Part shown: piece after piece, positions 9,256 through 19,399 of the stretch | How positions within the stretch are numbered: position 1 is the stretch's first letter | Layout: every line of letters starts with the position of its first letter | From: Cellulosilyticum sp. I15G10I2 | Lineage (GTDB): Bacteria; Bacillota; Clostridia; Lachnospirales; Cellulosilyticaceae | Length of the DNA: 64,000 nt | NCBI RefSeq assembly: GCF_900095725.1 | Contig: NZ_FMMP01000006.1 | Location: 868,001 to 932,000 of the forward strand | Direction of reading: 5' to 3' | Translations under genes and position numbers: made by a program | The notes under the pieces: generated by a model | The model's input: only the letters and a program-made list of their open reading frames with translations | Told to the model about the DNA's origin: nothing | Databases searched by the model: none

Positions 9256-11277
9256 TTAGACATGTGAAATCTCTTTTATTATTCCAAAAGGTGTCTGTTC
9301 CCACGTTGGAAAATCTAAAGGTTCACCTTTAATAGCAAGAGACACTATACGCCCATCAATTTCAATAGCAAGCCTTTTTTTCTTTAGGTGATTAATGCAT
9401 TCAGCAATCTCTTCGTTTCCAAGATTGTCACTAAAACTCTCCTTAACTTGTAAATATATACTTTCTATTTTGGGAGCTTTCTCACATAACAAATAAATAT
9501 AACGTGACAATCCCTTTAAAACGATATGTCTCTCAATAGCGCATCTTCTAGTGTCAACAATATCTATTAAATCACCGTTATCATTCATGCTTAAGATAGG
9601 TTTTGTATCCTCCCAAAATACTTCAATCCATTCTTTAATAACTCTTCTTAATTCTAATATTCCAATTCTTCCTGTCTCTATATCAATGTTCTTTTCATAA
9701 AGATTACACCCTTCAACAAAGAATGAATATGTAAGATTTTTTAAATGTCCCTGCGATAAAGGATATATATAAGCTAACGCAGGATGTGGAATCAGTTTGA
9801 TTCCGTATTTTTCAGGCTCTTTATAATAAATACTATATCTATGATATAACAATTCAATAAGCCTTGCAGGAGGATGAAAATGTTCAAGTAAACAAACATA
9901 TCTAGACATTTCCAAATACCATTGATCGTCTTCACCTGGGAATCCCCAAATCAAATTCCAATATGTACGTACACCATATTGCCTAGCCCATTTCAACAAT
10001 TGTATATTTTGCCAAGCTTTAACACCTTTATTCATCAGTTTAAGTGGTTTAGAATGGAGACTTTCAATACCTGGTTCTATCCATTCAACTCCAGACTTTT
10101 TTAACATTTGTACTTGTGAACAATTCAAGTTTGCTTTAGTTTCATAAAATATCCATCTTTCCTTGCTATCTTCGGCCAACCTTGGTAATACATCATTAAA
10201 ATATTTCATATCAAGAATATTATCTGCTACAACAATTCTATTTGTTTTGTAAATTGATTCAAGAGTTCTAAGCTCTCTTAACACCCTTTCAGGCGATTTA
10301 ACTCTATAGCATATATTTACGCCATTTAATCCACAAAAGGTACATTGATGAAGTTGACCCCACCAACATCCTCTTGATGTTTGAAGGACTATTCCCGGGA
10401 TAACACATTCTCTAATTGAAGATTGGTTTAGTGTTTCGAAATAATCATAAAAATCTGGAATGGGAAGTTTATCAAGATCATAAAATACTGCATAATTCTT
10501 TTGGATAGAAGTATTACCTGTTTTATTGTAGTTATTTCCTTCTCTATGCTTTGGCCCCCAAACCCCAGGAGGAAGTAGTTCTACATCTATATCTTTGCCA
10601 TTTCTCAGCACATTTTTGCACAACGTGGCAATAATTCCTTCTCCTTCACCAGACATTACAAAATCTATCCACTCAAAACTTCTATGAGTTTCTTGCCCCA
10701 TATCTGTAGCACAATTTGCCCCACCTATCATTGTTATCTTACTTGGATCTAACTCTTTAATCTTTCTCAGCAATGCAATCGATGAGACATGTTGCCTCAG
10801 TGTGGATGTGCAACCTATTATCGGGGCCCCAGTTGAAATAATATATTTTGCAGTTTTTTCAACAAAACTTTCGGTAGCTCTTTTTACCTTTAAACAACTT
10901 TTGATAAATTTTTTTATTTCTCCTGGATACTGTTCGTAAACTTTCAGCGAGTTAAAAATTTTTTTTAGATATTCTAACTCATTTCTTTTCATCTCAGGAA
11001 AGGCAACGGTTGAAAATGTCCAATCCCATATCAACATATCATCGCCTTTACCTACATATGAAAAAAGCTGATAATCCTCCAATCCAATTTCTTCAGCAAA
11101 CCATATATTTGGATATAATACTTTTGTTGATATACCTTCGTTAATTAGTGCAACCTTTAGTGAACTAAGTGCTAAAGATGGCGCAATAATCTCTGCATAA
11201 GGCATATTAACTAAGCAAACTTCAAATTTATTATCTGAAATGTTATTTTTAATAAATGAATTTCTATCATTTTTCAT
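9256..11277 (-). CDS. B12-binding radical SAM enzyme of the peptide-maturation type
   Basis: A 673-residue protein with an N-terminal cobalamin-binding-like domain (about 18-240) and a radical SAM core whose cluster motif is C304-x7-C312-x2-C315 within RGCWWGQLHQCTFCGLNG. That longer first spacing and the CWWG...CTFCGLNG block match, from memory, the RiPP-maturation radical SAM C-methyltransferase group (TIGR03975). Such enzymes methylate unreactive carbons. No convincing precursor peptide is adjacent. The C-terminal 150 residues are variable. Transcribed with the other minus-strand genes of the locus, but flanked by decayed genes. Confidence 0.85.
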   Translation of the reverse strand: MKNDRNSFIKNNISDNKFEVCLVNMPYAEIIAPSLALSSLKVALINEGISTKVLYPNIWFAEEIGLEDYQLFSYVGKGDDMLIWDWTFSTVAFPEMKRNELEYLKKIFNSLKVYEQYPGEIKKFIKSCLKVKRATESFVEKTAKYIISTGAPIIGCTSTLRQHVSSIALLRKIKELDPSKITMIGGANCATDMGQETHRSFEWIDFVMSGEGEGIIATLCKNVLRNGKDIDVELLPPGVWGPKHREGNNYNKTGNTSIQKNYAVFYDLDKLPIPDFYDYFETLNQSSIRECVIPGIVLQTSRGCWWGQLHQCTFCGLNGVNICYRVKSPERVLRELRTLESIYKTNRIVVADNILDMKYFNDVLPRLAEDSKERWIFYETKANLNCSQVQMLKKSGVEWIEPGIESLHSKPLKLMNKGVKAWQNIQLLKWARQYGVRTYWNLIWGFPGEDDQWYLEMSRYVCLLEHFHPPARLIELLYHRYSIYYKEPEKYGIKLIPHPALAYIYPLSQGHLKNLTYSFFVEGCNLYEKNIDIETGRIGILELRRVIKEWIEVFWEDTKPILSMNDNGDLIDIVDTRRCAIERHIVLKGLSRYIYLLCEKAPKIESIYLQVKESFSDNLGNEEIAECINHLKKKRLAIEIDGRIVSLAIKGEPLDFPTWEQTPFGIIKEISHV

Positions 11278-11399
11278 AGTTTAAACCTCTTCCCCACTTT
11301 GAAAAATACTTAATATTATGTTCTAATAATTAATTGCAGCACCTTAAGCAATTAATACTCAATATTTTTTAATTTTATCATAATGGTAAATCGCTCTCA

Positions 11400-11580
11400 G
11401 AAATTTGCTATTTTCTTTGCATTTCAACATTCTTGCCATATAAATGACAATACGCTATTCTCAGGTTGCCTATTAGTTAAATTAGTTAATATCCTAATCT
11501 TTCCATATTAAAGCAATATGTCATATCTCCCAACTTATTAACAATCTCACTCTCCTGATATATTCAAACTACCGTTTTGT
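11400..11580 (-). pseudogene. Fragment of a radical SAM/SPASM gene
   Basis: The minus-strand translation contains NKLGDMTYCFNMERLGY, closely resembling DFGEVSFCFGMERLGY in the C-terminal region of the 7883-8875 radical SAM protein, then stops. It is a decayed paralogue fragment; no other part of it is recognisable. Confidence 0.55.
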
Positions 11581-11593
11581 TTGATTCTTTATT

Positions 11594-11969
11594 TTAAAGA
11601 ATACTTCTCTTGTTTTCATAATCTACTAATGCTGATTTTATACACTCTTCAGCTAATACAGAGCAGTGGATTTTTTTCCGAAGGAAGCCCATCTAATGCT
11701 TCTATCACTAATTTGTTTGTTACAGCAAGAGCTTCATCAATCGTTTTACCTTTTATAAGCTCAGTCGCTATGCTACTAGTAGCTACAGCAGCACCACAGC
11801 CAAATATTTTAAATTTAATATCTACTATAATATCACCTTAAATCCTCAGATACATTTTCATAATATCTCCACACTTTATATTTCCTACTTGACCTATAGC
11901 ATCTGAATTGTCTATCTCGCCAACATTTCTAGGATTTGTGAAATGATCCATTACCTTCTCACTATACAT
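11594..11969 (-). pseudogene. iscU: IscU/NifU-type iron-sulfur scaffold, broken
   Basis: The ATG at 11969 opens a frame beginning MYSEKVMDHFTNPRNVG, the classic IscU start, with the conserved cysteines in NIKCGD and FGCGAAVATSS. An in-frame TAA near 11841 and a later frameshift near 11680 disable it. It follows a decayed iscS on the same strand, so this is a dead iscS-iscU pair inserted in, or overtaken by, the biosynthetic locus. Confidence 0.85.
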
Positions 11970-12049
11970 TTTTTCATCCTCTTTTCACGTTCTTATATAG
12001 TGGTGGCATCTCTCTAGCTAAATAAGAATATTAGGTAGTATATCTAGCA

Positions 12050-13181
12050 AGTATTTAAACCACTTTGCGTATTATATTCACTAAACACCAATCTTAACGA
12101 TCCATGTGCTAACCCATGTTCTAAACCCTATTGAGAACAATACATGTGAAGGATTAAGTGAACCTGATGTACATGCGGAACCACTTGAAGCTACACCACC
12201 ATTCATATCAAGTATTAATAACAGGGACTCTCCTTCTACAAACACAAAAGAGAAATTTGCATTACCAGGGAGTCTTTTATGTCTATTTCCGTTTAATTTT
12301 ACATATGGTATTCTATTTAGTATCTGATTAATTGTTGTATCTCTTAAAAGTATTATTCTTTTATTTCGTTCTTCCATACCGCCAATAGCTAGTTCTATTT
12401 CCTTTCCCAGTCCTACAATTGCTGACACATTTTCTGTACCTGCTCTTTTTCCTCTTTCCTGTACGCCTCCATCCATAAATGAATTGATTTTCGCCCCTTG
12501 TTTTATATATAAGGCCCCAATTCCTTTGGGGCCTTATAACTTATGAGCAGACAACGATAATAAATCAATATTCATTTCTTCAACGTTTATCTTAACACTC
12601 CCTTCAGCTCGTACAGCATCCGTATGAAAAGATACACCTTTTTCTTTGGCTATCTTCCCAATCTTAGCTATAGGTTGTATAGTTCCAATTTCATTATTTG
12701 CGAACATAACAGAAATTAAAACTGTATTTGGCTTAATAGCCTCTTTTATATTTTCTGGATTTATTAACCCGCTACTATCAACAGGAAGGTAGCAAACATC
12801 AAACCCTTCCTGTTCTAAATTTAAGACTGTATGATGCTCAATCGATGTTTATACTAACTTAAATTAAATTCTACAATGTTATTATATGGTTTCCTTTTTT
12901 TCTGTTTGCGTAAGCTATACCTTTAATAGCCCAGTTATCAGACTCTATTCCCGAGCCAGTAAAATAAATCTTCTTTGGTTGAGCCCCAATTGCATTAGAG
13001 CCTTTTCTCTTGACTCGCAAATTGCATCCTTACTATTCCTTCCCAAGCTATATATTGATGATGCGTTACCATATTTCACATTAAAATACGGTAACATGGC
13101 TTTAAATACTTCTGGTTTTACAGGTGTAGTAGCAGCATAATCAATATATACATTCTTTCCTTTCACACGAAGCCACCTCAA
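12050..13181 (-). pseudogene. iscS: Cysteine desulfurase (IscS/NifS), multiply broken
   Basis: The N-terminus (YIDYAATTPVKPEVF), the PLP-lysine region (SLSAHKL, followed by a stop, then GPKGIGALY) and the active-site cysteine loop (SSGSACTSGS) are all recognisable but lie in different frames with stops near 12945, 12870 and 12537. Intact IscS supplies sulfur for Fe-S clusters and thiolated tRNA. It directly precedes the decayed iscU. Confidence 0.88.
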
Positions 13182-13189
13182 AACACAAT

Positions 13190-14017
13190 TTATTTATCGA
13201 CTTTACCAACAATAATTAATTTTTGATAGGATATGTATGAATCATCTGATCTTACTATTTCTTCCAGATCACTATAGTACGTGTCAAGTTCACCTTGACT
13301 CATTAAACCCATTTGAACGAAGGGATGTACTCTAGTACCAAACCATTTATGATTAGATATAAAAAACTCCCGATTATGATCAGCCACTCTTTCATTAACA
13401 GGCTGGACAGTAATATCTTTTATACCGCAACTTCTAAGAGCAGTGTATGCTTTTCTCCCAAAACAAATGTCCCCACCCGTAGATCTCTTAATTTCCATTT
13501 CTGAATCGAAATATTTTCTTAAAAACCTAGGTTCAGGGTAATAGACATTTAAGCCAGCATCCCACTCAAAAATACCTATTTTGCCTTCAGGTTTAGTAAC
13601 CCTTTTCATTTCATTGATAACAGCAATAGGTTCACTAACATGTTCCAGTACATATCTTGAAAACGAACATTCAAATGTATCATCATCAAATGGTAGTTTA
13701 TAGCAATCACTAACTTTAAACTCTAAATTACTTATTTCTTGATTCTTAGCTAATTCATTTGCAATTTTAATAAACCTTTCCTCTCTATCAATACCAATTA
13801 CTAATCCATTAGGGTTAAGCTTAGAAAACATAGCTGCAACAAACCCAGGTCCACACCCAATATCAAGTAAACTTTTTATACCCTCAAAATTGAATTCCTT
13901 GCAAAACTTTTTTATATCTTCCTTATCATATTCAGACATTTGTTCTAATCGCTTAACTTCGGCAGTTATTGTATTATCATCAAACATCTTCGTATTATAT
14001 GACCCTATTTTTGCCAT
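13190..14017 (-). CDS. Class I SAM-dependent methyltransferase
   Basis: A 275-residue cytoplasmic methyltransferase. Motif I is LLDIGCGPG (51-59), the acidic end of the second strand is IGIDREE, and motif IV/post-motifs are PFDDDTFECSFSRYVLEHV, typical of the Methyltransf_11/UbiE group that methylates small molecules. The start has GAGGAGGATTT. It lies 59 bases downstream of the HAD hydrolase gene and is probably in the same transcript. Target unknown; methylation of an intermediate of the locus is inferred. Confidence 0.88.
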   Translation of the reverse strand: MAKIGSYNTKMFDDNTITAEVKRLEQMSEYDKEDIKKFCKEFNFEGIKSLLDIGCGPGFVAAMFSKLNPNGLVIGIDREERFIKIANELAKNQEISNLEFKVSDCYKLPFDDDTFECSFSRYVLEHVSEPIAVINEMKRVTKPEGKIGIFEWDAGLNVYYPEPRFLRKYFDSEMEIKRSTGGDICFGRKAYTALRSCGIKDITVQPVNERVADHNREFFISNHKWFGTRVHPFVQMGLMSQGELDTYYSDLEEIVRSDDSYISYQKLIIVGKVDK

Positions 14018-14076
14018 AAATCCTCCTCAATTTGTACTTAAGGTCCATAGATCAACTGCTATGAGTTCTTAACAAA

Positions 14077-14742
14077 TTAACCTATGTCATAAAGTTTCAG
14101 TTGCTTAAATAGGTCTTTATTTGATGAAGACCAATCATCTGTGAATTTGTCTTTTGAATAATGTATTGCATTAATACCAAGCTCTTTAGCAACCTCAATG
14201 ATTTTTTTATCATCGTCTATAAATAGAATTTTATCTGAATCTACTTTTAGTTTTTCAGTTACTTCTTTAAACCATTGAGGCCCTTCTTTAACTTTTGTCA
14301 AATTATAATGTATTGAAAGAAATATCATATCTTGCTTACATAAATCTAAAAAATCTCTGTAATAATTATTTACAGTATTAAAACCAATTTGGCTCAAATC
14401 TGAAACTATACCTATTTTATATCCTTTTTCCGCTAAACTTTTTATAAACGTAAGTAATTCCTCATTCCTATTCACAGCAATAGAATTTTTAATTTCTTTT
14501 ATTTCATCATCATTTTTTATTTGAACTACATCCAATAACTTAGTCCACGTTTCATCCAACAAAATTCTTCCATAGAAAGACTCGTTAAGTATGCTGGAAA
14601 TAGCATTATTATAATTTTCCCTCAGTATCTCTATCTTTCTCTTTTCAAAAATTAATTCAAGTAGGTTTTCATGTATTGTTTTTAATAAGACATTTCCAAT
14701 ATCCCATAAAACAACTTCAATTTTTTTATCCATAGCATACAT
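14077..14742 (-). CDS. HAD-superfamily hydrolase
   Basis: A 221-residue HAD protein. The nucleophile motif is WDIGNVLL (D14), the DxGNV form seen in YihX-like sugar phosphatases and related HADs, where the second aspartate of DxD is replaced by glycine. The acidic motif IV is LFIDDDKK near residue 175. It would dephosphorylate a small molecule. It overlaps the upstream B12 radical SAM gene by 17 bases, indicating translational coupling. AAGGAG precedes the ATG. Confidence 0.85.
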   Translation of the reverse strand: MYAMDKKIEVVLWDIGNVLLKTIHENLLELIFEKRKIEILRENYNNAISSILNESFYGRILLDETWTKLLDVVQIKNDDEIKEIKNSIAVNRNEELLTFIKSLAEKGYKIGIVSDLSQIGFNTVNNYYRDFLDLCKQDMIFLSIHYNLTKVKEGPQWFKEVTEKLKVDSDKILFIDDDKKIIEVAKELGINAIHYSKDKFTDDWSSSNKDLFKQLKLYDIG

Positions 14743-16039
14743 AATTATCTCCTTCCCTTTGTAATATATTTCTATAGTTTTCTGTATTATAAATAAGTTC
14801 TAAAAATTGTTTTCTAGATACTCCTGGTATCTCTATATGCTGATAAGTCATCTTATCCATTGTCTCAATATCATCAGTTATTAATACTCCTGCGTTATCT
14901 TTATCCTTTAATATTCCTCTGGGTGAATAAGACGCTACTCTAATATCCGCCCCCCAACTTTTTAATAATTCAAAAGTTTGGTATATATTATCAGAAGTCT
15001 GCCCTTCAATTCCTAACATCATTAATGTTTTTGCTTCAATATTGTGTTTTTTCAATAGCGTAATAGCGTTCTTTGTTTCTGTAAAAATATCGGTATCAGA
15101 AAACTTCCCTAGTTTTTTTGTAGATTCATCATCTAAAGTCTCAACTCCAAGAGCAAGCTTATGACAACCGCTTTCACTCATAAGCCTAACCATTTCTTCA
15201 TCTTTTAAGCAATTGGGTCTTGTTGTCGCCGACCATCTAATATTACATTTAGAATCAATCAATAATCTGCATAATTTTTTAACCCATTCGACATCAAGGG
15301 TAAGTGTCGGCGAAAACAATTTAAAATCATTAACTAAATGCTTATGCTCTTTAATATATGAAACAACATCTTCAGGCTTTTTTCTTCTGTCATGCTCTTT
15401 AAATGTTATTACAGCAGGACAAAAATGGCAGTTGAAAGGACAACCTCTTGAAACACTTATTGTTAATTCCCCTCCTGTTATTGATAAATACAACTCATTA
15501 TCAGCAATCCCTGATTTAAACTCTGGAAAGCTCCAGGAATTGTTTGGGGCTTCTTTGCCCTTATTTGCCGGGTGCCATGTCCCATTTAACCGGAAGGAAA
15601 CTCCACCTACTTCTTTTTCCGAAATTACTCCTTCAACAAACTTTAAGTAATCTATTATTGCACACTCCCAGTCGCCATTTTCTACAACTGCATCAACACC
15701 TTCATATTTGAAAAAGTTTGGTGCATAATTTGAAATATCCCCGTAAACAATAACTTTGGACTTAGGTGAGATCTGTTTAATAATCGGACTAATTTTTAAA
15801 ATTGATCTAGCACTTTCAATTCTTGCTGTTAGTATAACAGCATCATATTCATTAGAAGCCAATTCATTAAAAACTTCTCCGTGAGATATCTTTGGATTCA
15901 AACAATCCATTACTTTGACATCATACCCTTGAGATTTTATATATGAAGCTATTTCAATCACATATGCCCATCTTTTTGGTATCTTTGTATGCATTAACAT
16001 AGTATAGGTTTCTTCCGGACAAACCATTAATACTCTCAT
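14726..16039 (-). CDS. B12-binding radical SAM enzyme
   Basis: A 437-residue protein. The N-terminal part (about 1-130) fits a cobalamin-binding fold and includes YDAVILTARIES; the radical SAM cluster motif is C200-x3-C204-x2-C207 in SRGCPFNCHFCPA. Members of this class methylate carbon or phosphorus centres, or perform other radical rearrangements. The gene has GAGAGGAGAA at the right distance and is coupled to the downstream HAD hydrolase. Substrate unknown. Confidence 0.88.
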   Translation of the reverse strand: MRVLMVCPEETYTMLMHTKIPKRWAYVIEIASYIKSQGYDVKVMDCLNPKISHGEVFNELASNEYDAVILTARIESARSILKISPIIKQISPKSKVIVYGDISNYAPNFFKYEGVDAVVENGDWECAIIDYLKFVEGVISEKEVGGVSFRLNGTWHPANKGKEAPNNSWSFPEFKSGIADNELYLSITGGELTISVSRGCPFNCHFCPAVITFKEHDRRKKPEDVVSYIKEHKHLVNDFKLFSPTLTLDVEWVKKLCRLLIDSKCNIRWSATTRPNCLKDEEMVRLMSESGCHKLALGVETLDDESTKKLGKFSDTDIFTETKNAITLLKKHNIEAKTLMMLGIEGQTSDNIYQTFELLKSWGADIRVASYSPRGILKDKDNAGVLITDDIETMDKMTYQHIEIPGVSRKQFLELIYNTENYRNILQREGDNYVCYG

Positions 16040-16089
16040 GAATTCATTCTCCTCTCAAAATACGTTTATACAATAGTACCAAACTTTTC

Positions 16090-17904
16090 TTATTTAGTAA
16101 TATTATAATTTTTAATCACACTAATTAATTGCTTATTTAATTCTCTAGTATTCACTGATATTCTAATCCATTCGCCTTTTAGGTCAGGATAACATGTTGT
16201 TAGCTCTCTAATATAAAACCCATCATTCTTAAGTTTATTAGCTAACTCTATTGCTGTTATGCCCCCTGTAATCTCACACAAAATAAAGTTTGTTACACTA
16301 GGCTTCACATTTAGCCAGTCAAATCCACATAATTCTTTATATAGTTCCTCAACTAAAACATGAATCTCTTTTCTTGTTCTATCAACAAATTTTTCATCAT
16401 TAATACATATTGGAAACAATACTTGAGATATTGTGCTTAAAGAGTAAGGTACTTGCCATTTTTTGTATTTATCAACTACTTCTTTATTTGAAATCAATGC
16501 CCCAACCCTTAACCCTGCAACGCTAAAAAGTTTAGAAAGTGAATAGACAATTGATACATTGCCTAACTTCTCTACATCTCCACAAAGTGTTTCATTAAAA
16601 AAGTTGTTATGAAGCATTAAATGGGACTCATCAATTATAAAGTGACAATTTTTGTTTTTCTCAATAATTTTACAAATACGGTCTTTTTCAATATAAGAAG
16701 ATGTTGGATTATTCGGATTACATATAAATAAAATAGTTGATTCTGAAGCAACTTCATTAATTTTATCATCATCAAATTCTAAATCTCCCTCTAAATATAG
16801 CTTTCTATATTTAGCATTAATTGATTGTAACGCTGCCTCATATCCCCAGTATGTAGGAACTACCACTGTTGCTGCAGATGAGTCTAAAAGTTTTGGCAGT
16901 GCAAATATAGCCTCTAATGAGCCATTTGCAATAGCGACATTTTCAATGGGTACAGAAAAAAATTTAGACAAGTCATTATTTGCTTCAATATTTTTATAGT
17001 CAGGATAAATGTTTATATATACCGAACACTGTTTTAATGCATTTTGCACATATTCTGTTGGCCCAAGAGGGTTAGCATTTTCAGAAAAATCATGTCCGTT
17101 CATCTTTTCATACTCCATTAGTTTATAACAAGTATCATCAGGCAAAAACGAGGAAGCTGTACTTATCTCAAATTGCCTTAGCCAATTCTTATCACAAGCA
17201 AACATACTAGGCTGGCTTGCCAACATTTTTTCTTCTCTAACTAACCTGTCGAAAATTCTTTCACAAGTGTTTATTAAATGTATATAAAGCTTTTCGTTTT
17301 TTCTACTATATCCTAGGAAATGTTCTCCTTCCTCATCTCCATATGGATTTTTACATAAATATTCAACAAATTGATCAACTTTAATCGGAGAATTACCTGT
17401 ATAAGAAAATATAACTCTAATTAAAGTCTCCCAAGCCATATTCTTATATATATTAATTGCTTTCTCATTTCCTCGTAGTATCACAGAATTTGTTGTAAGT
17501 ATATTAAGAAGTAGTCTATATTTTAATTCATTTGAAGATAAATAAACCTCAGATTTATCTATTCTAGGTATTCTGAATTTGCTTCTAAAAATAGGAAACG
17601 GAGGGATCCTTACCACTTTTTCAATATCATAATAAGAAAAAATGCACTTCTGCTCAAAAGGTACTTCGTCATCAAGTTTTAAATTATTGTCCTTATGAAA
17701 TTTTATAGTTAGTTTCTTTATTGTGTTCTGTTCTTCTTCTCCATACTGATGTAGAATAATACATATATCAATATCACTGTTATCATTTCCGTTTACAGAA
17801 GACCCATAAATTAAAACAGCGGGATCGGCTTCATTAAAGCTTTTTTCTATTTCCTGCAAATATCTTTTAGCCAAAGTCTCAATATTGCTACATAGCACAC
17901 TCAT
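16090..17904 (-). CDS. Nucleotidyltransferase-aminotransferase fusion protein
   Basis: A 604-residue two-domain protein. The N-terminal 250 residues are a MNT/KNTase-type nucleotidyltransferase: YGSSVNGNDNSDIDICII holds the GS and DxD metal motif, and LDDEVPFEQ may give the third acid. The C-terminal 340 residues are a class I/II PLP enzyme like histidinol-phosphate aminotransferase or CobD: SENANPLGPTEYV, IANGSLEAI, CNPNNPTS, then SLSKLFSVAGLRVG with the PLP lysine. ATG at 17904 has GAGGTGG; a GTG 12 bases earlier is possible. It overlaps the decarboxylase by 17 bases. The fusion suggests an amine formed and then nucleotidylated, which is inference. Confidence 0.88.
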   Translation of the reverse strand: MSVLCSNIETLAKRYLQEIEKSFNEADPAVLIYGSSVNGNDNSDIDICIILHQYGEEEQNTIKKLTIKFHKDNNLKLDDEVPFEQKCIFSYYDIEKVVRIPPFPIFRSKFRIPRIDKSEVYLSSNELKYRLLLNILTTNSVILRGNEKAINIYKNMAWETLIRVIFSYTGNSPIKVDQFVEYLCKNPYGDEEGEHFLGYSRKNEKLYIHLINTCERIFDRLVREEKMLASQPSMFACDKNWLRQFEISTASSFLPDDTCYKLMEYEKMNGHDFSENANPLGPTEYVQNALKQCSVYINIYPDYKNIEANNDLSKFFSVPIENVAIANGSLEAIFALPKLLDSSAATVVVPTYWGYEAALQSINAKYRKLYLEGDLEFDDDKINEVASESTILFICNPNNPTSSYIEKDRICKIIEKNKNCHFIIDESHLMLHNNFFNETLCGDVEKLGNVSIVYSLSKLFSVAGLRVGALISNKEVVDKYKKWQVPYSLSTISQVLFPICINDEKFVDRTRKEIHVLVEELYKELCGFDWLNVKPSVTNFILCEITGGITAIELANKLKNDGFYIRELTTCYPDLKGEWIRISVNTRELNKQLISVIKNYNITK

Positions 17905-19381
17905 AAAATTCTCCACCTCTTGTTTTTATACTTAACGCGACTGATTTTACATATTTAACAAGATTATCAATGTCTTTTTCAGTAGTATTAAAATTTCCAC
18001 ACATATATCGTAATGGATATACAATTTTATTTTTATTAATGATCCCATTACTGTCAGCTATCGAAAATTGGTGTAGATGATACTTTCCTTCACTCAATAT
18101 ACGTTTGTAAATTTTCCTATTGAAACTATTTAAATAATCTATATCATCATTTTTATTGCCATACATAAACATAACTGAATTTATTCCAACATCGTTAAGA
18201 ACGATAAATTCTTCCATTTCAGAGAGTTTACTATATAGATACAGTGCAAGGTGATGTCTTTTTTCTATAATTTCACCTAACCCCTTTTTACCAAGATTAT
18301 TAATTAAAAACCACAACTTGAGGGATGACCAATTTCTTGACCCAAGGAAAGGCGTAATTTGCCCAAAAGCAAATTCTTCTTGCATTATCAAATCTGATAA
18401 ACTAGCAATTGTTTTTACCTTTTGTGGTTCCTTAACTAATAACGTACTTATAACATAAGGACAACATAATACCTTATGCGGATCAGTACTAATGCTGTCA
18501 TAATTTTCTATGCCTTTTATTTTGTGCTTTAATTTATCACTTAATCCTAGGCTAAAGCCATGACATGCATCAGCATGTAACCATATATCTTCTTTAACTT
18601 CCTTGGTAATATAATAAACCTCTTCCAAGTTATCTATAGTCATTGTACGGCTATCACCTACATAGACAATGACAGACATAATATCATCTTTATTTTCTTT
18701 TAAAATCTCTTTTAATGCACTCAAATCCATTTTAAAGTTATTGATAGGCACTTCAATTATATTGTTTCCACACCCAAGCCACATTTGACTACTCTTAATA
18801 CTATAATGACCAATACCTTTTGGAACAACTATCTTAAACTTTTCAGGGCTTGTTATACCTCTCTCCATAGTACCTTTTACATGATTTTCCCTTGCTAACA
18901 TCATAGCTATTGAGTTGCTAGCAGTTCCCCCAGGTGTAATGATTCCTCCTACATCCCAAATACTATTAATTTTAGAAGTCTTATATCCTACTATTTCCCT
19001 CAGCCATTTAATAACGGCAATTTCTGTAAATGTAGCTGTCGGTCCACAAAATGATTGATTGATCAGATTCTGCTGCAGTAGTTCAGCAAATATTGCTCCT
19101 CCCATTGCTGCAATTGAATTACCACTGTCAGGAAAACCCATAAAATTTTTACTTGCAAAATTTGTACAATATGTAAGTACATTTTTTTTAAAATCCTCTA
19201 ATACACTCTCAATATCTGAGCCTTCTATAGGTATGTCATGGATAATTTTATAACGTTCATTTACATCAAAACACTTTGTGTTTACTTCCTCCTGTAATTT
19301 AAAATCAATACATATATCTACTACTTTTTTCAGGAATTCCCTTGTGAATTCTTTATTCTCATTACAAAGCACAGTATTCAA
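17888..19381 (-). CDS. PLP-dependent group II decarboxylase
   Basis: A 497-residue enzyme of the group II amino-acid decarboxylase family (aromatic-amino-acid, glutamate or tyrosine decarboxylase relatives). The cofactor motifs are clear: GGTASNSIAMMLAR, HADACHGFSLG and STDPHK with the PLP lysine. It decarboxylates an amino acid or breaks a C-C bond next to an amine. The likely start is TTG after GGGGGG. It lies between the NUDIX pair and the fusion gene with 18- and -17-base spacings, a tight operon. Confidence 0.9.
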   Translation of the reverse strand: MNTVLCNENKEFTREFLKKVVDICIDFKLQEEVNTKCFDVNERYKIIHDIPIEGSDIESVLEDFKKNVLTYCTNFASKNFMGFPDSGNSIAAMGGAIFAELLQQNLINQSFCGPTATFTEIAVIKWLREIVGYKTSKINSIWDVGGIITPGGTASNSIAMMLARENHVKGTMERGITSPEKFKIVVPKGIGHYSIKSSQMWLGCGNNIIEVPINNFKMDLSALKEILKENKDDIMSVIVYVGDSRTMTIDNLEEVYYITKEVKEDIWLHADACHGFSLGLSDKLKHKIKGIENYDSISTDPHKVLCCPYVISTLLVKEPQKVKTIASLSDLIMQEEFAFGQITPFLGSRNWSSLKLWFLINNLGKKGLGEIIEKRHHLALYLYSKLSEMEEFIVLNDVGINSVMFMYGNKNDDIDYLNSFNRKIYKRILSEGKYHLHQFSIADSNGIINKNKIVYPLRYMCGNFNTTEKDIDNLVKYVKSVALSIKTRGGEFYECAM

Positions 19382-19399
19382 TTTGCAACCCCCCTCTTT

